Of a stretch of 64,000 bases of DNA, positions 53,131 to 61,067 are shown one piece after another. Position numbers and translations under genes: made by a program. The stretch covers positions 62,001-126,000 of the forward strand of contig CAWJPY010000001.1 of the NCBI GenBank assembly GCA_963844865.1. Reading direction: 5' to 3'. Positions within the stretch are counted from its first letter, which is position 1; each line of letters begins with the position of its first letter. Source of the DNA: CAWJPY01 sp963844865 (lineage in GTDB: Bacteria; Acidobacteriota; Thermoanaerobaculia; Thermoanaerobaculales; Sulfomarinibacteraceae). The notes under the pieces are model-generated. The model saw only the letters and a program-made list of their open reading frames with translations, did no database searches and was not told the origin of the DNA.

Positions 53131-53517
53131 ATGGGCAGACCCGAGAAGCTCAGGACTGTGGGTTGCCGCGCCGGGGTGCGCGGTTTCAAACCCGTGGGAC
53201 GGCCGGTGGTGGAGCTCGAGGTGGAGGTGCTGCGCCTCGACGAGCTCGAGGCGCTGCGCCTGGCGGACCTGGAAGGTCTTTACCAGGAGGCTGCCGCGGA
53301 GAGGATGGGGGTCTCCCGTCCCACCTTCGCCCGCATCCTCCAGCGGGCCAGGGCGACCGTCGCCAGGGCCCTGCTGGAGGAGCGGTTCCTGGCCGTGGGC
53401 GAGGGCCCAGTGGTCCGCTCACCGGACGGGACGCTGCCCTGCCCGATCCACGGTGGACGCCGGCGGCGCGGCCGCGGCTGCCGCTGCCGGCGCGGTCAGG
53501 GCCGGACCGAGACCTGA
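53131..53517 (+). CDS. DUF134 (UPF0251) predicted DNA-binding protein
   Basis: 128 residues from ATG 53131. Typical family text: RPVVELEVEVLRLDELEALRLADLEGLYQEAAAERMGVSRPTFARIL, broken here into DELEALRLADLEGL and AAERMGVSRPTFARIL. This is a helix-turn-helix region like sigma-70 region 4. The C-terminus is Arg/Cys/Gly-rich (RRRGRGCRCRRGQG) with a CPIHGG element, possibly metal-sensing. Such genes usually adjoin NifX-type and MinD-type genes, as here, so it may regulate this cluster. Confidence 0.85.
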   Translation: MGRPEKLRTVGCRAGVRGFKPVGRPVVELEVEVLRLDELEALRLADLEGLYQEAAAERMGVSRPTFARILQRARATVARALLEERFLAVGEGPVVRSPDGTLPCPIHGGRRRRGRGCRCRRGQGRTET

Positions 53518-53552
53518 GGACGTCGACGACGGGACAGAGAGGAGAACAGGGA

Positions 53553-53960
53553 ATGATGACGATCGCGGTTCCGATGATCGGTGAGAGGTTCAGCGAGCAC
53601 TTCGGGGGCGCCCAGTCGTTCGCGCTGTATGACGTGGACGAGGAAGGACGGACGTTCGACGGACGGCGAGTCCTGGCCACGCCTGCCCATGAACGGGGGG
53701 TCTTCCCCGCTTGGCTGCGGGAGATCGGCGCCACGGTGGTGCTGGCCAGCGGCATGGGACCGCGGGCCAGCGGCATGCTCGCCCAGTACGGCATCGAGGT
53801 CGTGCTCGGGGTACAGGGAGACGACCCCGATCAGGTCGTACGCGACTTCCTGGCCGGGACCCTGCAGGCAACCGGCGAGCCCTGCCACGACCAGAGCTTC
53901 CACGACTGCTCGCACCACGAACGACGTGGCGGCGGCGGGTGCGGCGGTCACCACAACTGA
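53553..53960 (+). CDS. NifX/NifB-domain protein with His/Cys-rich tail
   Basis: 135 residues from ATG 53553 with GAGGAGA upstream. The dinitrogenase-cofactor-like fold is complete: TIAVPMIGERFSEHFGGAQSFALYDVDE, and VVLASGMGPRASGMLAQYGIEVVLG. The tail CHDQSFHDCSHHERRGGGGCGGHHN is a likely metal-binding segment. It follows DUF134 and precedes a zinc ribbon protein; spacing of 7-40 nt suggests one transcript. Confidence 0.87.
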   Translation: MMTIAVPMIGERFSEHFGGAQSFALYDVDEEGRTFDGRRVLATPAHERGVFPAWLREIGATVVLASGMGPRASGMLAQYGIEVVLGVQGDDPDQVVRDFLAGTLQATGEPCHDQSFHDCSHHERRGGGGCGGHHN

Positions 53961-53967
53961 GGAGGAT

Positions 53968-54369
53968 TGGATGGCACAGGACAGAAGCAGTGCCCAGAGC
54001 ACGGGAATCAGGGGCCGCACCCCCGGCGGGCGTGGCAGTGGGGGCGGACGAGGCATGGGAGGAGGTGGACGAGGCATGGGAGGAGGTGGACGAGGCATGG
54101 GAGGAGGTGGGGGAAGAGGAGCCGGCGGAGGCGGAGGAATGGGTGGTGGCGGCGGCAGGGGAATGGGCCCGGGCGGGGGCGGCATGGGCGGGGGCGGCTT
54201 CTGCGTCTGCGCCAAGTGCGGCCAGCGATTCCCTCATCGCCCAGGTGTGCCGTGTCTGGAGGAGCGCTGCCCCGATTGCGGCGTCGCACTGGTGCGGGAG
54301 GGCTCGGCACATCACCGCGAGATCGAGGCGCGCCGGAGCCGCAGAGGTGGTGACAACGACGCGGGCTGA
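53968..54369 (+). CDS. Gly/Met-rich zinc-ribbon protein
   Basis: 133 residues from ATG 53968 with GAGGAGG upstream. Residues ~20-75 are low complexity (GRGMGGGG repeated). Then CVCAKCGQRFPHRPGVPC and CPDCG form a zinc ribbon or rubredoxin-like knuckle. Function unknown; similar short zinc-ribbon proteins accompany NifX/MinD gene sets. Codon-level repeats in the glycine tract are listed separately. Confidence 0.75.
   Translation, partial: WMAQDRSSAQSTGIRGRTPGGRGSGGGRGMGGGGRGMGGGGRGMGGGGGRGAGGGGGMGGGGGRGMGPGGGGMGGGGFCVCAKCGQRFPHRPGVPCLEERCPDCGVALVREGSAHHREIEARRSRRGGDNDAG
54046..54108 (+). repeat. Three tandem 21-bp units in the glycine tract
   Basis: Three exact copies (54046-54066, 54067-54087, 54088-54108) encode GGRGMGG-type units. 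Slippage here would change glycine-tract length without shifting frame. Confidence 0.9.
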
Positions 54370-54410
54370 TGCCTGACTCAGGGCGAGACAGCCCGGAGAG
54401 GAGCACGGAG

Positions 54411-54713
54411 ATGCCGTTTGGAGATGGAACTGGACCGTTGGGAGCGGGCCCCGGAACGGGATGGGGTGCAGGCTGGTGTCGCGGCCCTCGGGGTGGCCGT
54501 GGCGGCCACGGCTGGCGGAACGTCTACCACGCCACCGGCATGCCCGGGTGGATGCGCGGCGGCTGGTCGGGGGCGAGGGGAGCCTATCCCACGGCGCCCC
54601 ACGGCGGCGAGCGCGACCTGCTCGAGCGCCAGGTCGAGGCCGTGGAGGCGGAGCTGCGATGGATGAGGCAGCGGCTCGAGGAACTCGGCCACGAGGACGG
54701 AAAGTCGCAGTAG
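54411..54713 (+). CDS. DUF5320-like protein
   Basis: 100 residues from ATG 54411, preceded by GGAGAGGAG. The opening MPFGDGTGPLGAGPGTGWGAG is the hallmark of DUF5320 (given in parts: MPFGDGTGP, LGAGPGTGWGAGWC). The C-terminus is a coiled-coil-like helix (LLERQVEAVEAELRWMRQRLEEL). Function unknown; the family is nearly always beside NifX-like and MinD-like genes. Confidence 0.82.
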   Translation: MPFGDGTGPLGAGPGTGWGAGWCRGPRGGRGGHGWRNVYHATGMPGWMRGGWSGARGAYPTAPHGGERDLLERQVEAVEAELRWMRQRLEELGHEDGKSQ

Positions 54714-54763
54714 CCGCAAGACGACAGACGCGCCCGCGGCGGGCACAGGACAAGGAGAGGCAC

Positions 54764-55126
54764 ATGAAGGTCGTAGTTACCTCGAGTGGGAAGAGTCTGG
54801 ATGCAGCGGTGGACCCACGCTTCGGGCGGGCGCCGCAGTTCATATGCGTCGACACGGCAACCGGCGAGACCACGGTGGTCGACAACACGGCCGGTGTGAG
54901 CGCGGCCCAGGGCGCCGGCGTGCAGGCCGCCGAGACGGTGGCACGGCTCGGCGCCGACTGCCTTCTCACCGGGCACTGCGGACCGAAGGCGTTCCGAGCT
55001 CTGGAGGCCGCCAACATCCCCGTGTACGTGGGCGCGTCCGGAACCGTCGCCGACGCACTTCAGCAGCTCGAGAAGGGCCGGCTCGAGCGTGCCACAAAGC
55101 CGGACGTGGGGGGTCACTGGGCGTGA
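54764..55126 (+). CDS. NifX/NifB-domain protein
   Basis: 120 residues from ATG 54764 with AGGAGAGG upstream. Clear family motifs: VVVTSSGKSLDAAVDPRFGRAPQFICVD, AAQGAGVQAAETVARLGADCLLTGHCGPKAF. The cysteines in ADCLLTGHCGP sit in the cofactor loop. Stop overlaps the GTG of the MinD-type ATPase gene, so coupled translation and partnership are likely. Confidence 0.9.
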   Translation: MKVVVTSSGKSLDAAVDPRFGRAPQFICVDTATGETTVVDNTAGVSAAQGAGVQAAETVARLGADCLLTGHCGPKAFRALEAANIPVYVGASGTVADALQQLEKGRLERATKPDVGGHWA

Positions 55127-56007
55127 TCGTAACCATCGCTTCCGGCAAGGGCGGTACCGGCAAGACCACGCTCGCCGTCAACCTGGCCCTCAGCTTCGGC
55201 CGCCCGGTGCAGCTTCTGGACTGCGACGTGGAGGCGCCGAACGACCACCTCTTTCTGCGGCCCCGGATCACTGCCAGCAACCCGGCCGGAATCCCGGTGC
55301 CCCGCATCGACCCCGAGGTCTGCTCTGCGTGCGGAGACTGCGCCGCCCTCTGCCAGTTCAACGCCCTGGCGGTGCTCCAAGACAGGGTCCTGGTCTTCGA
55401 CGAGCTGTGCCATGGCTGCGGGGGCTGTCTGCTGGTCTGCCCGGAAGGGGCCGTCACCGAGGTCCTGCGGCCGATCGGCGTGGTGGAGCGAGGTCACGCG
55501 GGAGCGGTGCGGGTGGTGCAGGGCCGTCTCGACGTGGGGGAGCCGCAGTCACCACCCCTCATCCGGGAGGTGATCAGGCACGCGGACCGCGACGGCGTCG
55601 TGCTCATCGACGCACCGCCCGGCACCTCCTGCCCCATGATCAACGCCGTCCGCGGCAGCGACCTGGTGCTCCTGGTGACCGAGCCGACCCCATTCGGCCT
55701 CAACGACCTGACCCTCGCGGTCGAAGCGGTCCGCGCATTGGGCCTGCCGTGCGCCGTGATTCTCAACCGCTCCGATTGCGGCGACCGCCGGGTCCATGAG
55801 TACTGCGCGGCCGAGGACATCGAGATCCTCCTGGAGATCCCCGATGACCGACGGATCGCCGAAGCGTCGACGCGAGGGGAATGCGCGGTGGACGCCGTAC
55901 CGGAGCTGCGACCGGTGTTCGAGCGTCTCGCGCGCCGGATCGAGGAGGTCGTGGCCGATGCGCAGCCCATGGCCATGGAAGGAGTTCGATTCCGTGCCGA
56001 CATATGA
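55123..56007 (+). CDS. MinD/ParA-superfamily ATPase with inserted ferredoxin domain, copy 1
   Basis: 294 residues from GTG 55123 (overlap GTGA with the NifX gene). Deviant Walker A SGKGGTGKTT, then D-x-D in LLDCDVEAPN. Inserted two-cluster ferredoxin: CSACGDCAALCQF and CHGCGGCLLVCPEGA. The switch DAPPGTSCPM follows. Proteins of this group are thought to use ATP to deliver or remodel Fe-S or metal cofactors with NifX-like partners. The next gene overlaps its end by 14 nt. Confidence 0.92.
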   Translation: MIVTIASGKGGTGKTTLAVNLALSFGRPVQLLDCDVEAPNDHLFLRPRITASNPAGIPVPRIDPEVCSACGDCAALCQFNALAVLQDRVLVFDELCHGCGGCLLVCPEGAVTEVLRPIGVVERGHAGAVRVVQGRLDVGEPQSPPLIREVIRHADRDGVVLIDAPPGTSCPMINAVRGSDLVLLVTEPTPFGLNDLTLAVEAVRALGLPCAVILNRSDCGDRRVHEYCAAEDIEILLEIPDDRRIAEASTRGECAVDAVPELRPVFERLARRIEEVVADAQPMAMEGVRFRADI

Positions 56008-56260
56008 ATATGTGTGCGATGAGTGCGGACACCGCTTCGAGCGCTTTCAGCTCATGAGTGCGCCGCCAGCAAAGGTCTGTCCGTCCTGCGGGGGCCCGGT
56101 GCGCCGTCTGATCGGGAGCGGCTCCGGCTTCCTGATCCGGGGTCGGCAGCATGCCCGCTCGACGGCTGCGGGGGCCGGTCGTTGCGGTCACGAGGCGCCT
56201 TGCTGCGGCCGCGAGGAGCGCTGTGAGCGGCCACCTTGCGGTGAGCAGCGCGATGCCTGA
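55994..56260 (+). CDS. FmdB-family zinc ribbon protein
   Basis: 88 residues from GTG 55994, AAGGAG upstream. PTYEYVCDECGHRFERFQLMSAPP and CPSCGGPVRRLIGSGSGF define the FmdB/CxxC-CxxC regulatory-type ribbon. The tail contains more cysteines (CGHEAPCCGREERC). It lies between the two MinD-type ATPase genes, overlapping both neighbours or nearly so. Confidence 0.87.
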   Translation: MPTYEYVCDECGHRFERFQLMSAPPAKVCPSCGGPVRRLIGSGSGFLIRGRQHARSTAAGAGRCGHEAPCCGREERCERPPCGEQRDA

Positions 56261-56312
56261 CAGTAGGATGCGATCCCTGCCTCTCGCGCCGAGCCGAGGT
56301 GACCAGGCCCCG

Positions 56313-57536
56313 GTGAGGGAGCTGGTGGTGGTCAGCGGCAAGGGGGGAACGGGCAAGACGAGCCTGCTCGCCTCGTTCGCCGCCCTCGCGCGCGACGCCG
56401 TGCTCGCCGACTGCGACGTGGACGCCGCCGACCTCCATCTCGTGCTCGGCCCCCGGGTCGAGGAACGCCACGTCTTTTCGAGCGGTCACGATGCCGTGAT
56501 CCGGGAGCGGGACTGTACCGGTTGCGGCGACTGTGTCGAGCTCTGTCGTTTCGACGCCATCGCTTGGGCGGACGGAGCTCCGTCGCCGGTCGTCGACCCG
56601 ATCGCCTGCGAGGGCTGCGGGGTGTGCGTCCACCTCTGTCCCGCCAGGGCCATCGACTTCGAGTCCCGACGCTGCGGCGAGTGGTTCATCTCCGAAACCC
56701 GTTGGGGCCCCATGGTGCACGCCCGCCTCGGCATCGCCGCCGAGAACTCGGGCAAGCTGGTGACCACGGTACGGAACGAGGCCAGAAGAGTGGCCGCCGC
56801 CAGCGACCGCGACCTCATCCTCGTCGATGGGCCGCCGGGCATCGGCTGCCCCGTCATCGCGAGCATCACCGGCGCCTCGGCGGTGCTGGCGGTGGCCGAG
56901 CCCTCCGTCTCCGGCGAGCACGACGTGGACCGGGTGCTCCAGCTCGCGGACCACTTCAAGGTCCCGACCGCGGTCTGCGTCAACCGCTGGGACCTCAACC
57001 CGGAGGTTGCTGACCGCATCGAGCACAGGGCGCGCGAGCGGGGCGGGATCATCGCCGGCAGGGTCCGCTATGACCCTTCGGTCACGGTTGCCCAGGTCAG
57101 GGGAATCAGCGTCCTCGAGCTGGGGGAGGGGCTGCGAACGACATTCGGGGGGTCTTCGAGACCGTCGTCGCGTCGTGCAGCGCACTGCACGGAGCCGGGA
57201 CCAGACCCGAGGGCGCCTGACGCTACCGCTGCACAACGCACCAGAAGGGTCCTTTCGAGTGGGCAGTGTGCCGCACAACGCGGGACGCAGACGCGTCCGA
57301 CGTGCGCAGCCAGTGCCCTACTTCCAGCGCTACCTGGATGCAATGCACAAGCTGCAGGCGATCGTGATGAACCTGGCCCTGGAGAGCGAGCCAGGACACA
57401 GGGCCGGAGCGTCCGTGCGAGAGCTCAACCTCCGAAGCCGCCGGCCGGCGCCGGACGCGATGAGCGGACCGCCTCCAGGACCTCGGGAAGCCCCGCCGCC
57501 AGCCGCTCGATGGCGGCCAGCGGCATGCCCGCATAG
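56313..57536 (+). CDS. MinD/ParA-superfamily ATPase with inserted ferredoxin domain, copy 2 (probable 3' frameshift)
   Basis: GTG 56313 (AGGTGA upstream) puts the P-loop in the usual place; ATG 56253 is an alternative. Walker A SGKGGTGKTS, LADCDVDAADLH, ferredoxin CTGCGDCVELCRF and CEGCGVCVHLCPARA, switch DGPPGIGCPV. The family fold ends near GISVLELGEG (~57130). In the present frame the remaining ~135 residues are low complexity and overlap the convergent aminotransferase gene. Adding one G to the run near 57130 would give ...ANDIRGVFETVVAS and a stop at 57220, a normal ~300-residue protein. Either a real mutation or a sequencing error. Confidence 0.85.
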   Translation: MRELVVVSGKGGTGKTSLLASFAALARDAVLADCDVDAADLHLVLGPRVEERHVFSSGHDAVIRERDCTGCGDCVELCRFDAIAWADGAPSPVVDPIACEGCGVCVHLCPARAIDFESRRCGEWFISETRWGPMVHARLGIAAENSGKLVTTVRNEARRVAAASDRDLILVDGPPGIGCPVIASITGASAVLAVAEPSVSGEHDVDRVLQLADHFKVPTAVCVNRWDLNPEVADRIEHRARERGGIIAGRVRYDPSVTVAQVRGISVLELGEGLRTTFGGSSRPSSRRAAHCTEPGPDPRAPDATAAQRTRRVLSSGQCAAQRGTQTRPTCAASALLPALPGCNAQAAGDRDEPGPGERARTQGRSVRARAQPPKPPAGAGRDERTASRTSGSPAASRSMAASGMPA

Positions 57537-58708
57537 CCGAACCTAATGCAGCCGGGCGCGCCGAACGCACTCCCCGGGATGGCGCTGAAGCGCCCCATGT
57601 CGATGGCGGTATCGATGACGGCCTGGTCGTTCTCGATCCCCTCCGGAAGGCGAGCCAGCAGGGAGATACCTCCCCGCGGCACGCCGTGTCGCGACACCAC
57701 GGCGAAGCCGAGCGAGCGCAGCGCATCGACCATCGCGTCCCGGCGACGCCGCAGCTCCTCCTTGACGGCTCCCAGGATGGAGGGGCTCCGTCCGACCTCG
57801 AGATCGGCGACGTCGGACGCCAGCATGTCGATCGTGAGGCGTTGGCCGAGGACGTTCGGGGACGACGAGGTGGAGCGGATCAGTCGCGGCATCCACTCGC
57901 CGCTGAAGGTCGCGTCGGCGCTCAGCACGTAGCCGGTGCGGGCGCCGGGGATGAGGTACTCCTTGGAGGCGGCGCCGATCACGAGGGTGCGCTCCGGCGC
58001 GAAGGCGAGCAGGGTGCGGGGCTCATCGTCGTACCGGATCCAGTTGTACACCTCGTCCGCCACCAGGATCAGGTCGTGCTCCCGCGCCAGGTCGGCCAGC
58101 GCCGCCAGCTCGTCGTCTGAGAGCACGTCCCCGGTGGGGTTGGCGGGGAAGTTCACGAGCAAGGTGCGGATGTCCGAACCATGGACGGCCGCGGCCAGGC
58201 CCGCCCCGTCGAAGCTGCCGTCCTCTTGAAAGAAGTCCAAGACCTCGACGCTGCCGCCCGCGTGGGCGATGATGTTGCGGTAGTTCCCCCAGAAGAACCT
58301 CTGCACGCCGACCCTGCGACCGGGAGCCAGCAAGCGCATCAGGATCGCGATCCCCTCCGTGGCCCCGGAGACAATGGCCACGTGCTGGGGCCCGAGACCC
58401 CCTTCAGGCAGGCCTTCCTTCTTCTCGAGGCCGTACGCCAAGGTCCAGAACCGTCCCGCCAGGCGACGCAGGTCGGGCAAGCCCGAGGACGGGCCATAGT
58501 AGACCTCCCGCTGCGGCATCACGCCCACCACCTGGCCCTGATCGCCGCGCACGAACCCCGGGTGCGCCGCAGCAGCGGCCGCAGCCCTGGCCGCGATCTG
58601 CGGGATCACCGGCGCCGAGGTGACGGTCTGCCGCATGGCGGGCGGCATGGCCTTCCACATCGCGGCGAGCATCGGCCGTTCAGCGATTGCTGTCTCCGGA
58701 GCGCTCAT
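57425..58708 (-). CDS. PLP-dependent aminotransferase, class I/II
   Basis: 427 residues from ATG 58708. Fold-type I motifs: VYYGPSSGLPDLRRLAGRF, SGATEGIAILMRLL, NFPANPTGDVLSDDEL, DEVYNWIRYD, the PLP lysine in GAASKEYLIPGARTGYV and the carboxylate-binding RFGYAG near the end. Amino donor unknown. Last gene of the minus-strand run mrp, CGGC, GCGC copy 2, aminotransferase, so a role with the metal-handling genes is possible but unproved. Confidence 0.88.
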   Translation of the reverse strand: MSAPETAIAERPMLAAMWKAMPPAMRQTVTSAPVIPQIAARAAAAAAAHPGFVRGDQGQVVGVMPQREVYYGPSSGLPDLRRLAGRFWTLAYGLEKKEGLPEGGLGPQHVAIVSGATEGIAILMRLLAPGRRVGVQRFFWGNYRNIIAHAGGSVEVLDFFQEDGSFDGAGLAAAVHGSDIRTLLVNFPANPTGDVLSDDELAALADLAREHDLILVADEVYNWIRYDDEPRTLLAFAPERTLVIGAASKEYLIPGARTGYVLSADATFSGEWMPRLIRSTSSSPNVLGQRLTIDMLASDVADLEVGRSPSILGAVKEELRRRRDAMVDALRSLGFAVVSRHGVPRGGISLLARLPEGIENDQAVIDTAIDMGRFSAIPGSAFGAPGCIRFGYAGMPLAAIERLAAGLPEVLEAVRSSRPAPAGGFGG

Positions 58709-58739
58709 GGGTCACCTCCACGGTGCGATGGTCTCACCC

Positions 58740-59090
58740 CTACAGGCTCGCATCCCGCTCTGGGCCGGGGCCTTCCCGGTCTTGACCACCGAAGTAGTCG
58801 ATCCTGCAGCCGCACCTGTCCCACATGCGCTCGTAGCTGGCCAGCCGGTGCTCGACGAGACGCTCTGCGTCCTCCTGGGACGGAACCCGGCGCACCAGCA
58901 CCTCTCCGCCCGGGGTCTCCTCCTGGACGATCGTCAGCCCGTCGATCGTGAGGATGCGGATCCAGCCCGTGATGCAGGTGTCGTCCCGGCGCACGAGCTC
59001 GGCTGCTGCGAGCAACTCGCCCAGCGTGCTGCGGTCGATCGCCGTCAGAGCGTGCCGGCTCAGGTCGGTGACCAGTCTCTCGAGGCTCAA
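58740..59090 (-). CDS. Unrecognised small protein, GCGC-motif family, copy 2
   Basis: 116 residues from TTG 59090; the start is decided by GGAGGACACG directly upstream and by alignment with copy 1 at 52784. It shares DLSRHALTAIDRSTLGELLAAA, IRILTIDGLTIVQEETPGGEVLVRR and YERMWDRCGCRIDYF. The tail is a little longer and charged. Family unrecognised. Located between the CGGC-domain gene and the aminotransferase. The presence of two copies flanking the cluster argues for a role in it. Confidence 0.75.
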   Translation of the reverse strand: MSLERLVTDLSRHALTAIDRSTLGELLAAAELVRRDDTCITGWIRILTIDGLTIVQEETPGGEVLVRRVPSQEDAERLVEHRLASYERMWDRCGCRIDYFGGQDREGPGPERDASL

Positions 59091-59207
59091 CGTGTCCTCC
59101 CATGCTCTGGCGCGGGGTCGCCCCTCGTCACGGCCACCCCGGCGCGCTCTCCCCGCGACCGGGGCGGGACCCGGATCTCATCGCCGCCCACCTCGGCGGC
59201 AAACCCG

Positions 59208-59645
59208 TCAATCGTACCTCCGGCGGGTATCCTCGTCGGTGACGACCGAGCGAATCATGTCCTGCCATTCAGCGGACTCCCAGGTCCCGAGCGCCTGATG
59301 GGTGGCGTAGTAGCTCTGTGGAATGGGATGGGTGCCGAGCACCACCTTCATGGCGTACCGCTCCTCGATGAACCTGCGGAAGTCGTCGAGGTACGGGCAC
59401 GGGGGATAACCCACGAGCAGCCCGGTGGCGAGGTGCATGACCTCGACCCCGTTGCTCTTCATTTCGGCCGGAGCGTACTCAACATTGCCTCCCGGGCAGC
59501 CGTCGCAGGTCGTGTACCCCGCCAGCTCCACGTCCTCGTCCCGGTAGGCCGCGAACGCCCCCTCGCGCGCCTTGAGCGCCCGCAGGCACTTCCCTCCGGC
59601 GCACCTGCGCCAGCGGTCACAGATGATGATGCCGAGCTTCTTCAT
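59208..59645 (-). CDS. CGGC domain-containing protein
   Basis: 145 residues from ATG 59645, GGAAAGGAAC upstream. Starts KKLGIIICDRWRRCAGGKCLRAL and has CDGCPGGN, the cysteine pattern of the CGGC family, thought to bind metal. A CPYLDDF motif with GTHPIP follows, as in the family. Lies 24 nt downstream of the Mrp ATPase gene, transcribed with it. Confidence 0.87.
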   Translation of the reverse strand: MKKLGIIICDRWRRCAGGKCLRALKAREGAFAAYRDEDVELAGYTTCDGCPGGNVEYAPAEMKSNGVEVMHLATGLLVGYPPCPYLDDFRRFIEERYAMKVVLGTHPIPQSYYATHQALGTWESAEWQDMIRSVVTDEDTRRRYD

Positions 59646-59668
59646 GTCGGGTTCCTTTCCAATGATGG

Positions 59669-60565
59669 TCACACAACGCTCGTGTCGGTGGTCCCCCCAG
59701 CCGGTGTCGGGGCTCCCAGGTGGCCCTCCCTACCCATGATCGCGACGATGGCGTTGGCGATCACTGCCATCGCCGGGCTCGGCGTGTCATCGGCGGCAAG
59801 CAGCCTTCCAGCGTCGCCGCGGGTCACGATCTGCGGGTCGATCGGGACTCTGCCGAGAAATCGCACCCCCGTAGCCTCGGCCAGCCTCTCACCGCCCCCC
59901 GCCTTGAAGAGGTCGATGTGGTGGCCGCACGTCGGACAGATCAGGCCGCTCATGTTCTCGAGAATGCCTTCCACCGGCAGCGACACCTCACGGCAGAAGC
60001 TGAGCGATCGTCGGACGTCGGCCACCGCCAGGTCCTGCGGCGTCGTGACAAGCACGGCCGACACCCTGGGTCGGACGAGCTCTGCCACGGCGAGGGGCTC
60101 GTCGCCGGTCCCGGGCGGGGCGTCGATGATGAGAAAATCGAGGGCCCCCCACTCCACCTGCTGCAGGAACTGGCGAATGATCATGTACTTACGGGGCCCC
60201 CTCCAGACCACTGCATCGTTGTCGCTGGGCAAGAGAAAGCCGATGGACATCACCTTGATCCCGGCGGCCGCAGTCACCGGGAGGAGGCGCTCGTCATCGC
60301 CGATGACCTGCTGGCCTTCCAGGCCCATGAGCTTCGGGATGCTCGGCCCGTGAATGTCGACGTCCAGCAGCCCCACGGCCTTGCCCGCAGCCGCCAGAGC
60401 AAGGGCGAGGCCGGCGGCCACCGTGCTCTTGCCGACTCCCCCCTTGCCGGAGAGCACGAGAATCTTGCGGTCGATCCGCTCCATCCGCTCCCGAAGGGCC
60501 TGGTCGGCAACCTCTCTGGCGGCCCGATCCGTGTTGGAATGCGCCTGACCCGGCTTTCCCGCCAT
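59669..60565 (-). CDS. Mrp/NBP35-family Fe-S carrier ATPase
   Basis: 298 residues from ATG 60565, AGGAAGAAGG upstream. Carries and transfers Fe-S clusters in an ATP-dependent way. Motifs: SGKGGVGKSTVAAGLALAL, LLDVDIHGPSIPKLMG, VVWRGPRK, DAPPGTGDEPLA and the cluster-binding C-x-x-C in NMSGLICPTCGHHIDLF. First gene of a minus-strand run ending with the aminotransferase. Confidence 0.95.
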   Translation of the reverse strand: MAGKPGQAHSNTDRAAREVADQALRERMERIDRKILVLSGKGGVGKSTVAAGLALALAAAGKAVGLLDVDIHGPSIPKLMGLEGQQVIGDDERLLPVTAAAGIKVMSIGFLLPSDNDAVVWRGPRKYMIIRQFLQQVEWGALDFLIIDAPPGTGDEPLAVAELVRPRVSAVLVTTPQDLAVADVRRSLSFCREVSLPVEGILENMSGLICPTCGHHIDLFKAGGGERLAEATGVRFLGRVPIDPQIVTRGDAGRLLAADDTPSPAMAVIANAIVAIMGREGHLGAPTPAGGTTDTSVV

Positions 60566-61067
60566 GTGCGACCTTCTTCCTGACCTTGTCACCTCTCCCC
60601 AGCCCCACCAGAGCGGCACGAGGACGCGAGCGGCGATCCGTTCCTCCTCGGGCGCCATGTCTCTGACGCCAGGGTTTCGCCTTCCAGTGCAAGGCATGCA
60701 ACCGAGCTGCCAACCCCGCGGAGAGCATGAGACGGTGAGGAGCAACGGCGGGACATGAGGCCCGAGCAAGGACCCGGAAGCTCTCGATGCTTCGATGAGC
60801 CGCCTCCGGGACCTCCAGACCTGGGAAGCAAGACTCGCATTTTGCTCATGACCGGTTCGAGATGCGCGAGCGAAATGCACGCCGACGGGAGGACCGCTCC
60901 AGGTGGCATCCTCTCTCGAGCGGGCTGCACACCCCGTCCGACTCGGCCGAACCTCGTTTCGACGATCGCGGCACTGATCTTGCTCTCACTGGATCAGGCG
61001 TACGACCACGAGGCGACCGAGCTTGCTCGGCCGAGACCGTGAGAGATGACGACGAGGAGGTGTGAGG
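60566..61067. other. Gap between divergent mrp and flavoprotein genes
   Basis: 502 nt. Several short frames exist, but none has family features or a good start. No RNA gene or clear promoter was recognised; both genes must be transcribed outwards from here. Confidence 0.4.

Noticed and set aside
54046..54108. CRISPR-like array
   Set aside because: Three contiguous 21-bp units without spacers inside a glycine-rich coding region are a protein repeat. No CRISPR array or cas gene was seen anywhere in the window.
48698..56007. Nitrogen fixation locus, suggested by NifX/NifB-domain proteins
   Set aside because: No nifHDK, nifB radical-SAM or nifE/N gene is present. These NifX-like proteins are common in organisms that do not fix nitrogen.
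57258..57450. Short plus-strand frame between the MinD-type and aminotransferase genes
   Set aside because: It has a helical-looking stretch (YFQRYLDAMHKLQAIVMNL) but no ribosome-binding site or family match, and it runs into the convergent aminotransferase gene. Possible but unsupported.
60755..61042. Small plus-strand frame before the flavoprotein gene
   Set aside because: No ribosome-binding site, no motif, and biased composition.
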